In this document: positions 49,805 through 60,311 of the stretch, piece by piece
How the letters are laid out: each line of letters opens with the position of its first letter
Position numbering within the stretch: position 1 is the first letter of the stretch
From: Brettanomyces bruxellensis
Taxonomy: Eukaryota > Ascomycota > Pichiomycetes > Pichiales > Pichiaceae
Assembly: GCF_011074885.1 (NCBI RefSeq)
Contig: NC_054688.1
Coordinates: 868,001 to 932,000, forward strand
Length of the DNA: 64,000 bases
Reading direction: 5' to 3'
Translations under genes and position numbers: made by a program
Notes under the pieces: model-generated
What the model saw: the letters and a program-made list of their open reading frames with translations, nothing else
Databases searched by the model: none
Told to the model about the DNA's origin: nothing

Positions 49805-51154
49805 CTAAAGAAGTCCTCGAGGTGCTCTATCCCTTCTTTTGTCTCTGAACACACGAAAAGCAAGAAATCCGAAATAACCGATAAAAATTATAAGAATTGA
49901 GCACATAATTACTTTGAGAGTTTTCCAAACCAGGGATCCAAACCAACCCAAAAATCCATATTTGCTTCCATATTTCTCTTCATCTTTACGCTTCAATTCC
50001 TTCTCCTGCCTCTGAAGACGACTAAACGTTCTTCTCCTTTTCATCGATCTCAAACCATTTTTGTTGCGTTTTTCCGAAACCCGCTGCGTGCTCTTACTTT
50101 GCTGATTCTTTGATACTCCTATGCTATTGAGTAAGCTATGAACGTTTTTGATTTCTTCACCATTTGATGCCCTAAAAGTCGATGTCTGTAGTCTGTAAAT
50201 GTCGACGGCATGTGTAAGTTGGCCAGTTTCAGCGCTAAGACCAATGTATGGCTTTAAAGGAAAGGCATCCACTGGGAAATTCATTTTTTGAATGCAGTTC
50301 TGCCAACTTCCATCACCGTTTATATCTACATCAAGGCGAAAGTATGCTTTCTTACGAAGAAAAATAATCCTGATCTTTGATATCTTACCTTGGTTTCCGG
50401 CATCATAAACTCTGTGAATCGAACATCCATCCAGCTCCGTCTGATAGCCGTCGTTATCCTTGTTATATTGTCCAGCATTTCCATAATTTGGTTGAATGGA
50501 AATGTATGGAAATCCTCTCTTATTCATTGACTTGTACTCCTTCCTGTCGCCATTTTTATATGTGTCAATGAATATTCCAAGTCCTTTATAGTCACTCTGA
50601 ACTCCAAAGACATCACCTTGATGCAATTGTGAATCTGTGAACCATAAAGCCATTCCATCTCCGATCAAATTGCTTCTTTTCTCATGGCCATGTATGCGAA
50701 AGTCCAGCTCTACTTCGAGAGCAGATGAATCTGACTCAGAAATGAAACTCTTAGAAAAAAGATAACCAAGTGCGGACGATCTGTCAGGAACAAGGCATAC
50801 ATGATCCGAATCTCTCTCAATTTGCATATTTCCCCCGTTAACATAATTGTTAAATTTTAAGGTGGAAAGATCAACGAATGGCTTTTTTAAATCAAGATAA
50901 TTAAGATGAATTCTACTAATCTTCTCATCTGTGATTGAACTTTGGTTTGGATCAAACTGGTTCGATGTCCCTTGGAATAATGCATTCCCCTTCTCCAAAC
51001 CCTTATCAGCTCTTCTAATAAATATCCAGTATAGTATGAATATAATTATACCTAAAAGAAGGAGTTTCACCTTTTTGGACAAGCGGTTGATTCCTGTCTT
51101 CGCATAGGTAAAATAGCCCCTTTTAGGACCTCCATGGGAATAATCAATATCCAT
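49805..51154 (-). CDS. UIP5: L-type lectin membrane protein, Uip5-like
   Basis: A 449-residue protein with an N-terminal hydrophobic segment (about residues 30-48, KKVKLLLLGIIIFILYWIFI), a legume-lectin-like domain at about 85-330 and a second TM at about 412-435 followed by a basic tail (RVFRDKRRDRAPRG). Lectin signs are GDGMALWFTDS and GLGIFIDTYKNGDR, the latter in the metal and sugar site, then PYIGLSAETGQLTHAVDIY. The family includes cargo receptors of the early secretory pathway (Emp46/47, VIP36) and yeast Uip5, of less clear role. Two TM segments, and the absence of the KKXX tail seen in Emp47, suit Uip5 best. Function in the ER or nuclear envelope is inference. Confidence 0.65.
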   Translation of the reverse strand: MDIDYSHGGPKRGYFTYAKTGINRLSKKVKLLLLGIIIFILYWIFIRRADKGLEKGNALFQGTSNQFDPNQSSITDEKISRIHLNYLDLKKPFVDLSTLKFNNYVNGGNMQIERDSDHVCLVPDRSSALGYLFSKSFISESDSSALEVELDFRIHGHEKRSNLIGDGMALWFTDSQLHQGDVFGVQSDYKGLGIFIDTYKNGDRKEYKSMNKRGFPYISIQPNYGNAGQYNKDNDGYQTELDGCSIHRVYDAGNQGKISKIRIIFLRKKAYFRLDVDINGDGSWQNCIQKMNFPVDAFPLKPYIGLSAETGQLTHAVDIYRLQTSTFRASNGEEIKNVHSLLNSIGVSKNQQSKSTQRVSEKRNKNGLRSMKRRRTFSRLQRQEKELKRKDEEKYGSKYGFLGWFGSLVWKTLKVIMCSILIIFIGYFGFLAFRVFRDKRRDRAPRGLL

Positions 51155-51608
51155 GGCAGAAGTTCTATCCTTACCCAGTTAATATTTAACTTTAGAATAC
51201 CTTTCCAAAGTTATTTTTGTGCAATTAATCCGATAGACAGGCAATGGCTCAAATAAAAGTAACCTGGCAACAGAAACTAACAGATTTGAAAAAAAAATTC
51301 CGTGGCAGTTTCCTATGAAAAATCAACATAGAGTAGGGTCTCTGGAATGAAAGGGTCGCTGTCAAAAAAAAAAATGGGGGAAAAAAATAACACTACAGAA
51401 GGTAACGCACATTTTAAACAGAAAACTATTTTCACTGTATATTATAATACACTATCATCCAATTTCGCCACTAATAATGGCAAAAGGATTAAAAGAAGAC
51501 CATTAATTAATAAATAAGCGGCGAGGAAAAATGAGTAAATAAGCCGTCGAATATATGTATGGAATAAACAAAAATGAAATAGTACACGAAAAGTCCGCTT
51601 CCTTTCCC
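51155..51608. other. Intergenic spacer
   Basis: About 450 bp between two minus-strand genes; A-runs near 51366-51387. Nothing recognised. Confidence 0.4.
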
Positions 51609-54065
51609 CTAAAAGTCCATATTCATGTACGTAGAGCTATTTTGAACACTCATAACGCTCACCATGCTGAGATCCTCTGCAAGACGGTCAGGCCTCTCAC
51701 CAGGACAATGAATCAAAACTTCGGCCTTGTTACACTGTTCACTAGCTTCAATGGAAGACGCTGAAGAGGTTTGAGTACTTTCGTTTTCAGCCATAGTGTC
51801 AGTGGTAGAACCTTCACCTGATGTATGATTTGCATTCATACCGTTCTCTGTGCTAGTGCTAGTATTCACCCCAGTGTTAACACAGTTTTCCGTGCGGATG
51901 TTATAATTGTTATTGGAGGGATATTGACAATTCCCTCTTGCTTGCCTGCCTGTGTTCGACCCAACTATAGCAGATTGTTTCTCGTCCGACAGAAGTGTGC
52001 TCACTCTCAGTTTAGCGTAATGACTCTCTGAGGCTCCAATTGGAAACCACGTCATGTTGTGGTCCCGAAGATTTTCTTCTGTAATCCTTCTCTGCTGTAC
52101 ACTTGGAGCTAGAAAGGATGGCTCAACAAAATTTTGCTGCCACGGTTGCTGTTGTTGTTGTGGTTGTGGTTGTGGTTGTGGTGATTGCCGTTGTTGCATC
52201 TGCATCTGCTGCCTCATCTGTCTTTGTTGCAGCTGACGCATTTGTATTTCCCTTGCAGATAATGGTATTTGGGGTTGGAAGCCACGGTATGCTTGCGGGA
52301 CTTGATTCCTTAGCTGTTGTTGTTGTTGTTGTTGCTGCTGCTGTTGCTGTTGACATATTTGTTGAAACCTTTGTTGTTCCAATTGCTGAAATTTAAGCTG
52401 CTGTTGAAGTCGCTGGCGTTCTACCTGCTTCTGCTGCTCCTGCCGTCTTTCTAGCCGTTGTTGTTCCAACGTTTTTTCATTCGCCTGTCCAGATCGAGAC
52501 TGATGATGCGTATGCCTTCTTCCGAAAATTTTTCTCAACATATTAGGATTTTTCTTCGAATGCTTCATTATGATCGATGTCTGTTGCTGTTGCTGCTCCT
52601 CGTTATTAAGTTCCTGCGCAATAATATTCTGTCTGTTGAGAGACTCGATGCTTTCATATGGTTCCACATTGTCCATTACATTGGTTTTTGTAGCACCGTA
52701 GCCACAAGCCACGCATGATCCACACTCAATGCCATTTCCTGGATTATCAGGACCATAAATTCCCTGTGCTCTAGCAGCAGTAGCCACGTTCGTAGAATTA
52801 GGCTCTTGATCGATACGTAAGCCAATAACATAGTTTCTCTCTTGTTCAGCATCTTCCATTCCAGAGTTCTCCATCGAACGCTTCCTGTCCATAGCGACAT
52901 GATCGATTGGAACTTTACACACAGCAAGTTCTGGAAGCAGACCTTTCTGTGCTTGCGATTCTGTGGTGACCATCTCCATAGAATCCACTCTCGAGTTTAT
53001 AGAGAGAGGACCACTTTCAGAGAGTTTTTGACATTCAAGTACGTCTTCACGGAACTTGAATAAAGAACCTCTTTCCCAGGGATTGAGAGTTAAATAACGG
53101 CATAAAATGTGAAATATTTCCCGAGAAATTGGCAAAATTTTTAAAAGGACTGATGGGTCTTTCACAAACGCTCTAAATGTTGTATCATTTAAAGATGCCT
53201 TAAGCCACGGATTTCTTATGGAAATCAGATTTATAAGTATTATCGCTAGGGACCAGACGTCTCCAGCAGCAGTTGGGAAGCATACGTTTTCCCTCATTCC
53301 AAGCTCGTTCGGCCTCAACAAACGATCGATATGAATTGTACGAGAGTCCTTAGAGTCAAAACCTTGACAAAAGTTTTGTATTCTTTCTGGAGACATGTAA
53401 TAACTGGAACCACAGCAAACATTTGACTCTATAAAAGGCTCTCTAAGGGCAAGACCGAAATCTGCCAAAATTAGCTTGGCACCATTATTAGCGACCATTA
53501 TATTTTCCGGCTTTAAATCACAATGATAAACACCTTTTGAATGGCAATATGTGATAGCGTCGACCAGCTGGATAAAAACAGACTTGATTAAAAATGGATC
53601 TTGGCTGTATCGTTGCTTGTCAACAATCATGCCGAAGAGATCACCCTCAGGATAATAATCCATGACAACAAATAGAGCTTCCTTAACGTCATAGACTTTA
53701 TAAATAGATAGAATGTTGGGATGTTTATGGACCCTTAATTGCAAACTGATTTCCTTCAAAATTTTGCAGTTGTAACCTTTCTTGATAATCATATCCATCG
53801 AAAGAATATTGGTCATCAAAGTACCGTTATTCATGAGGGCCTGATATAACAACGACTTTTCAAGCTGCAATAAAAGCTGCTTGTTTGTATTATTGTGAGT
53901 ACTTGTTGAATTCTTAGGCACTTGATGCTTTAGAATAATCTTTATCGCGTAAGTCTTCCCGGTATAAAGATGGCGTGCTGAATAAACGATTCCGTAGGAA
54001 CCGGCGCCTACCTTCTTCTGAAACTGGTACTTGTTGTTTAATATAATATTTGAAAGGTCCCTCAT
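51609..54065 (-). CDS. VHS1: Ser/Thr kinase of the VHS1/SKS1 family with polyglutamine tail
   Basis: An 818-residue protein. The kinase domain fills about residues 5-345: Gly loop VGAGSYGIVYSARH, AIKIIL, HCDLKPENI (about 181), DFGLA near 201, CCGSSYYMSPERIQN. The Cys in HCD (not HRD) and GSSYYMSPE are typical of the Sks1/Vhs1/Ran1-like group, which acts in glucose response and the G1/S transition. The C-terminal half is disordered, Gln-rich with a run of 13 Gln near 580-592 encoded by CAA and CAG in mixture, plus other Q clusters. S. cerevisiae Sks1 and Vhs1 are only 461-502 long, so the tail is extra. Start at the first ATG on the minus strand. Confidence 0.82.
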   Translation of the reverse strand: MRDLSNIILNNKYQFQKKVGAGSYGIVYSARHLYTGKTYAIKIILKHQVPKNSTSTHNNTNKQLLLQLEKSLLYQALMNNGTLMTNILSMDMIIKKGYNCKILKEISLQLRVHKHPNILSIYKVYDVKEALFVVMDYYPEGDLFGMIVDKQRYSQDPFLIKSVFIQLVDAITYCHSKGVYHCDLKPENIMVANNGAKLILADFGLALREPFIESNVCCGSSYYMSPERIQNFCQGFDSKDSRTIHIDRLLRPNELGMRENVCFPTAAGDVWSLAIILINLISIRNPWLKASLNDTTFRAFVKDPSVLLKILPISREIFHILCRYLTLNPWERGSLFKFREDVLECQKLSESGPLSINSRVDSMEMVTTESQAQKGLLPELAVCKVPIDHVAMDRKRSMENSGMEDAEQERNYVIGLRIDQEPNSTNVATAARAQGIYGPDNPGNGIECGSCVACGYGATKTNVMDNVEPYESIESLNRQNIIAQELNNEEQQQQQTSIIMKHSKKNPNMLRKIFGRRHTHHQSRSGQANEKTLEQQRLERRQEQQKQVERQRLQQQLKFQQLEQQRFQQICQQQQQQQQQQQQQLRNQVPQAYRGFQPQIPLSAREIQMRQLQQRQMRQQMQMQQRQSPQPQPQPQQQQQPWQQNFVEPSFLAPSVQQRRITEENLRDHNMTWFPIGASESHYAKLRVSTLLSDEKQSAIVGSNTGRQARGNCQYPSNNNYNIRTENCVNTGVNTSTSTENGMNANHTSGEGSTTDTMAENESTQTSSASSIEASEQCNKAEVLIHCPGERPDRLAEDLSMVSVMSVQNSSTYMNMDF

Positions 54066-54502
54066 AGTGATGCTATGTCCATCTGGTAGTTATGACTTGG
54101 TAAATAAATTAAGAAAAATAAATAACAGCAGTATTTCTTCAATCTGCTGGTCTCTTGTGAAACTCAAGTAGAGATACAATTAGCAAGTAATGATATGTTC
54201 TCAGAAACGTTGTTTGTAAAAAATGTGTACTTTCAAAAGATTATAAGACTGAACTATAGGCAACAAGCAGTATCTATGATTGTGAAAAGCAGGATATTAG
54301 TCCGCTGAAGAGCAAATTTGCACGAGTGAAAACACAGAAGAATTTGGGCTCACAGAGAGGGGTGCACCGTTAAGAAAAAAAAAAAAAATGTTGGAATCGG
54401 AGAACAGAATGGTGGATCTCTGAAACTCTTCAAGAAAAAGATGTATATTCTTTGGATAATTTTAACAATGCAAAAAAATAATAATAATAAAAAGGTGTGC
54501 GA

Positions 54503-54757
54503 ATGACCGAAAATCAAGCTATGGGAAGCAGCTTTCAAAAATTAAACGTTGGAGAAGAAAATTATATGGTCAGCGGATATTTAAGGCGAAAACAAGACAA
54601 TTGGAGATATTACTATACGTGCATGCATTGCGTAACTCCAGGTAATTTATTCTCTATTCCTTTTTTATCATCCAATTACTTAATAGAAAACGATCAAATA
54701 TCCTGGAATTCGGAAGTTTTTGTGCTGTATATTGATGTCTCTGGTCTGTTGCACTGA
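54503..54757 (+). CDS. Possible small ORF of unknown nature
   Basis: 84 codons from ATG (54503) to 54757. The first half (SSFQKLNVGEENYMVSG, YLRRKQDNWRYYYTC) has protein-like composition; the second half turns hydrophobic and AT-driven. I recognise nothing in it. It might be a decayed or intron-bearing first exon, but it may equally be chance. Confidence 0.2.
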   Translation: MTENQAMGSSFQKLNVGEENYMVSGYLRRKQDNWRYYYTCMHCVTPGNLFSIPFLSSNYLIENDQISWNSEVFVLYIDVSGLLH

Positions 54758-56583
54758 CTGACAAAAACTTATTTAATTATCACGGACTTCTACGGAAACA
54801 TTATGTAGAGTAATCGACCGAAATAGGAGCGTTGAGGAGCCGATTAAATAAATAAATTTAGCAGTATTAGTATTAACGTTAGTCTGTAATCCCAAGAGAG
54901 CTGGCAAATGTATCACAGACCAAGAACATTCCACAAACAAATTTCGTTTAGGAACAAGGAAGTATATTATACACTTGCAAGGATCACCCTATCCACATAT
55001 ATTTCAGCTTACCAAACAACGCCTGGGACATACCGTACATTTCCGGCGTTCTTTTTTTTTCCTGTATTTCAGAATACGAGAAATAATAAACTACTCTCCG
55101 AACTTTGGATCCTGTTGAGTCGATAATCCACACTATGCCAAATTTTACATAGTTAAAACCCGCTTATTTGTGATTACAAGTTGTGTTTTTTAATATCACA
55201 CAGCCCAAAATAGTATGATTCATGGTTCGAAAAGATCCAGCCGATAACTTCGATAGGTAAAAAAATTTGTGAAAGGGAAAAATCACTTCACCTCTCAATC
55301 GTCGCCTTTCCTTTTTTCTGGGGCGTCCACCATAAACTCACTATATTCATAGATTGATGCAGCCTCTTCTTTATTCAAAGTTTTCACGCTGTGGCTGGAG
55401 CAAAATAGAAGTGCGGTCGCACTTTTGTAGATGCTCGACTAGCGTTTGAAAGTTGTAACTGATTCAATTATGTTGCATAATAGCCGTTGTCTGTCTTTCA
55501 GTAGTTCATTGAATATAGATGAACAAGAGATTTGTAAAGCCACATACATCCCTGGTATCGGCATGCTCAGGAAAAAAAATAAAAATAAAAAAATAACATG
55601 ATTCCTGGAACCATTATTCTCCGTCGGGTCTTTCATAGCGGTGGGGGCAGTAGATATCCAAAAAAAAAAAACGTTCGGGGAGTGATGACAAAAAGGAGGC
55701 TAAGTTACTTGTTTGGTAATCTACGTGTATTGATATAGTCATAACCCATAAACTCTATGGCTATCATAATATGGTTCAACGTGGAAGTGTATAAAACAAT
55801 TAATGTGTCTACATATTGCTGTTGGAGTTTTTCTTTAATTCGAACTTTTCAGGACAGAAGTTCATGGAGTAACTGTAGACAATGCATAAGAAAATTATGC
55901 AACTTCTTTTTGCGGTGCTAAATTGTGAGAATTTAGTACAATGTAACCCCAAAAAAATGCTCTCCCCTCACTATTCTAAAAATCGATCATCTTTTTCCGG
56001 TCAACGGATAAGATTTTATAATTTTCCGGTATTTTTTTCATTTTATGAAAACAGTTGTGCTTCATTATGAGCGAGTGAAGAACCATTCTCGGTAACCGTT
56101 TTTTTCTTGTTTCCTCGTTCCCTCACTTAAGTTAAGCCAATCCGTCAACACAGCCCTTAATTCTCCTTCTTTTGCTCTTCATTTTGAGCTTATTATAATA
56201 CTTTATTTTCATGAATCTGCAGAATTATTGATTGTTTAGAAGGTCTAAAGTCGTTTTAAGAGGCATACGCTTTTTGGATTTAATTTCCCTGTTCAGCCTT
56301 TTTTGTCTTACCCCTAGATATTTACTGCCTTTGTTACGTTTACAATTTACTCCCGGATCTCTTCACATCATCCTTTTCTTTTTCACGCCTAATTAAAATC
56401 AAAGATCCCGCGGTTTTTAGATACTTGAGCCGTGTTTATGCTTTAATTAGCGGATAAATGCAAATGTAATTTGATCACGTGATAAATGTCCCCTGATGTT
56501 GGAGGTCCGTTATTTTCGTTTTTTTTTTACTTTTTTATGAGTGCGCATCGCGTAGGGTTGAAGGTCCATCACTGAATTGAAAA

Positions 56584-56589
56584 ACGCGT
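56584..56589 (+). promoter_or_regulatory. MluI cell-cycle box upstream of RFC1
   Basis: ACGCGT (in AAAACGCGTTA) lies about 105 bp before the RFC1 start codon. MBF binds this site in S-phase genes of yeasts, RFC1 among them in S. cerevisiae. Single copy, so chance is not excluded. Confidence 0.55.
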
Positions 56590-56693
56590 TACCCACCTTG
56601 TCCGATTCATATGAACTGAAGCATACCGTTAGGGACGACCAAATTTAAAGAGTAGTACAAGCTAATTTGAAAATCTTTAATTTTGGTTTCGTA

Positions 56694-59403
56694 ATGGCCA
56701 AATTAGATGATTTCTTCGGCAAGTCTGCCATTCACAGGGTACGTAAATGAACGTCCATTTTTAAAGGCATATATGTTTATCAGAAGAGTACTAACTGTTT
56801 TGAATATCGCAATTATTGTGAAGATTAAAAGAAAAAGCTCTGGTTCGAATGTTGCTAAATCTAAATTAGTCGGGAATCCTGCCAGAAGGTCATCATATTT
56901 CAAGCGCAAGCCAGAGCCAATTAACCTTGACTCGAGTGATTCTGATGATGTGGTGGTTATTAAGGAGGAGAATGCCAAAACGCCAAAAAAGAAACTACAC
57001 GCTGAGCACAAACAGTACTCTGCTGAAGCACCAGTCAAGAAACACCATGATGAGGAGAAAATACAGGTGGTTAATACAATACCATCAGATAAGTCGTTCT
57101 CAACTGCTGAGGAAGTACTCAAGAGTATTCCGGATGCTGATGAGAGTTATCTAAAGATTGATCCAGAGGCAGCAAAAATGAATTTTTTCCAGCTTAAGGC
57201 CAAGCAACAGCAGGATGCTCAGTCTGAGGCTTCGGGTCCGCCGATTGATCTTCCTGTCGCCAGAAAGAACTGTTTGAATGGTTTAACGATTGTGTTCACA
57301 GGAGTCCTGCCATCTTTAAATAGGGAAGAATGTGAGCGTGTTGCATCACAATATGGAGCAAGAATAACTAAATCCGTGAGTGGTCGAACTAGTTTAGTCG
57401 TCATTGGAAAAGATGCCGGTCCAAAGAAAGTCAAAACAATAAAGCAGAAGCATATTAAGTGTATTGATGAAAATGGATTTATTCAATTGTTGGAAAAAAT
57501 GCCACAAAATGGAGGTTCTGGTGAGAGTGCAAAAAAGGCGTTGGCGAAAAAGCAGAAGGAACTTAATGATGCAATTGCTGAAGCTGAAGATGAAGAGAGA
57601 AAGGAAAAGGCACGGACAACGAAGCACAAGGCAAGTAAGTATAGTTCTACTTCTTCAAATTCACTTTCAACTACAGTTTCACCATCCGCGGAGCTTTGGA
57701 CGACTAAATACGCTCCAACCGAATTGAAGCAAATTTGCGGAAATAAGAGTAACGTTAAACTGCTCTACAATTGGTTGGACACTTGGTTTACTAAATCGCA
57801 TGGAGGGAAGTATTCTAAGGGTGCAGGGATCGATAATTATAAAGCGGTTCTTATCAGCGGCCCTCCAGGTACGGGTAAGACAACAGCTGCAAATCTTGTG
57901 GCAAAACTATTAAATTATGATATCGTGGAAAAGAATGCCAGTGATTTCCGTTCGAAAAAGCTTCTAAATCAGGGCCTTAAAGTGTGCCTTGATAATACTT
58001 CGGTGGCGGGCTACTTTAAAAAAGGCACGGACGACATAAAGCAAGACACTAATGACAAGAGGTTTGTCCTTATTATGGATGAGGTTGATGGTATGTCATC
58101 CGGCGACAATGGTGGAGTATCATTATTGGCTCAATTTTGTAGGATCACGAAATCACCGTTGATCCTTATTTGTAATGACAAATCGCTTCCTAAAATGAGA
58201 GCATTTGATCGTGTTTGCTTTGACATGACCTGGAGGCGACCAACGGCGCGAGAAATGCGTTCTAGATTAATGACTATTGCACATAGAGAAGGTTTGCATC
58301 TTGATCCTAATGTGGTGGACGAACTTGTTGCCGCTACGCATAATGATATTCGACAAATAATAAATATTATGTCAACTGTTGCGCGAACTCAGAAAACATT
58401 GGATTTCAAAAACACGGCGCAAATACAAGGGTCATGGAAAAAGGAGGTGGCCTTAAAGCCATTTGATGTTGTCGGAAGATTATTAAGTTCTAATTTATAT
58501 GGAGCTAAGCCTACCTACAACATCAATGAAAAAATCAATCTTTTTTTCGCAGACGCCGACATGGTGCCGCTCATGATGCATGAAAATTACAGATCGACAC
58601 AGCCGACTGCTGTTTTTAATTATCCGCCAGATAAGCAAAACTACGCAACCCTACGTCAGCTTGAGAAAGCCTCTAACGTAATTTCTGAGTCTGACCTCGT
58701 TAATCAAGCTGTCAGAAGTGGCGAACAACAATGGTCGTTGCTTCCATTCTATGGAGTAATGTCTACTATTCTTCCAGGGTCATATATTTGCGGAAGGGTC
58801 ACTTCGCGAATATTCTTTACTTCGTGGTTAGGTCAGAATTCAAAGACCATGAAATATAGACGGATTGTACAACAATTGCAGTATCACTCTTCTACAAAAA
58901 CAAATACTAGTAATACGCAGCTCCGTTTAGTTTATGTTCCATATTGGAAGACCTCCCTGACAGAACCTTTAATAGAAAAAGGAGCATCCGGTATTGATGA
59001 TGTACTCAAAATGCTTGACGGATACTATTTGACCAAAGAGGACTGGGATAATATTATGGATCTTGGAGTCGGAAGAAGGGGTCGTATGGTTGATAAATTG
59101 AAAAAGATTCCAGCGTCGGTAAAGACTGCACTAACCAGAAAGTATAATTCGTATACACACCCAACAATTATCTATCGGACAGGAGAGATAAAAATGGAAA
59201 GACCGCGGGGAATTAAATATGTTGGAGATGTGATTGACGACGATGCAAAAATAGAAAAACGGGAGGAAGATGATGAGGAGAAACAAGAAGAAACGGCTGA
59301 CCAAGATATAGGTAAGGACACGTTGATTAAAGCTGTCAAAAAACGTTCTCGTAAAAAGTCAGGGGCAGGTAAGACTGGAACGAAAAGGCGGAGGAGGAAC
59401 TGA
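56694..59403 (+). CDS. RFC1: Large subunit of replication factor C, two exons
   Basis: Exons 56694-56738 and 56824-59403 give 874 residues (S. cerevisiae 861). Rfc1 is the large subunit of the clamp loader that places PCNA on DNA. Exon 1 encodes MAKLDDFFGKSAIHR, whose DDFFGK matches the start of other Rfc1 proteins (ISDFFGK, a PCNA-box-like element). BRCT domain at about 160-240 (CLNGLTIVFTGVLPSL, YGARITKSVSGRTSLVVIGKDAGPKK). Clamp-loader ATPase: Walker A SGPPGTGKTTAAN near 361, Walker B LIMDEVDGMSSGD near 431. The C-terminal domain with LTKEDWDNIMDLGVG and TRKYNSYTHP and a basic KKRSRKK end follows. The other start (56707) would give a meaningless N-terminus. Confidence 0.95.
56739..56823 (+). 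other. RFC1 intron (85 nt)
   Basis: Donor GTACGT at 56739, branch TACTAAC at 56789-56795, first AG after it ends at 56823. Phase 0, and the removal joins FFGKSAIHR to IKRKSSGSN. Translation through it is impossible from the true ATG, since the frame meets a stop. Confidence 0.9.
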
Positions 59404-60311
59404 AGGATACAGGGAATATTTTTTTATTTCTTGTCGGAATAATTTTCAGTTTAACTAAAACCCTATTTTATCACAATAGTTGTTTCTTTTGCTTGTTATT
59501 CGTCCATTAGATTTAAGATGAATTTGGATTCTTGGGGATGTGTGATTGTGAACAATAAGCTATTGAATATGTAACGTTAATGTTAGAGTTTGTTGAGTTC
59601 TATTAATGTTTTTTTTAAAAACAATTTGGGACCGTTTTTTTTTCTCCCCTCCTCCCTATTGTTTGGAGCGGTAAATCTGAATCTGGGCTTCGCGATCTAT
59701 TGTCAGAATGCCCCGGAATACTGCGAAAACCCTCCGCAACGTGCATATTCTTCAAATTTTCCTTTGATATGCCAGAAAAGTAATCGGATCTTCGGATGAA
59801 TTATGGTGTGGCAGTAGATCCGTTTCTAAATTTCGCAAAGCCCCTTTTCATAATGTTAAAAATTACTGTGCCTAAATTTCATCGGATATAGAGCAATTCC
59901 GAATTTTACGTCATAATTAATTACTTTTGCAAAAGTTAGTACAAGCCCCTTTTGTAATGGCAATCCCTGTAGATAAGAGCCGAAGCCTGTTTCTTTATGT
60001 TGACATCATCGATGTCATTTTTGCCCTTTGATAAATAGTCAATTTGGCTTCTTTTTTTAAACAGGGTAATCATCTGTGATGATATTTTGGGAGATTATTT
60101 ACAATAAACGTAACACAGTGATTGTTTTTAGAAGCATCGGTTGAACTGTTTCGGATATATAATGAGTATTAGACCCTCTTTGCATCTTCTCCTGAATTTT
60201 TGTAACTCCTTTACTTGTTCTTTTGTTAGATAGTTCCTGTCTTTTACTTCGTTATCCTTGCCTGCTGATAAATGGCAAAGCAGTCAAAATAGTTGAAAAG
60301 TGTTACTAGAA
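59404..60311. other. Intergenic RFC1 to RTA1-like gene
   Basis: About 0.9 kb. Two AAGCCCCTTTT elements, at 59838-59848 and 59943-59953, each hold a CCCCT stress-response element; they lie 360-470 bp before the next start codon. No gene. Confidence 0.45.
59841..59950. promoter_or_regulatory. Two stress-response elements (CCCCT)
   Basis: CCCCT at 59841-59845 and 59946-59950, both in the same AAGCCCCTTTT context 105 bp apart. This is the core bound by Msn2/4 in S. cerevisiae. Function here is inference. Confidence 0.4.

Larger units (their letters stand above)
54066..56693. other. Longest gene-free interval (2.6 kb)
   Basis: Divergent promoters of VHS1-like and RFC1, but far longer than needed. 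It has one low-confidence small ORF (54503-54757), A-runs near 54374 and 55658, an MluI box (56584-56589) near RFC1, and a CACGTG-like CACGTGATA at about 56476. Other open frames (54908-55126, 55882-56070) have no recognisable content. Could contain an undetected RNA gene. Confidence 0.45.

Noticed and set aside
52103..52396. 97-codon frame with long Val runs
   Set aside because: Antisense shadow of the CAA/CAG glutamine repeats of the VHS1-like kinase.
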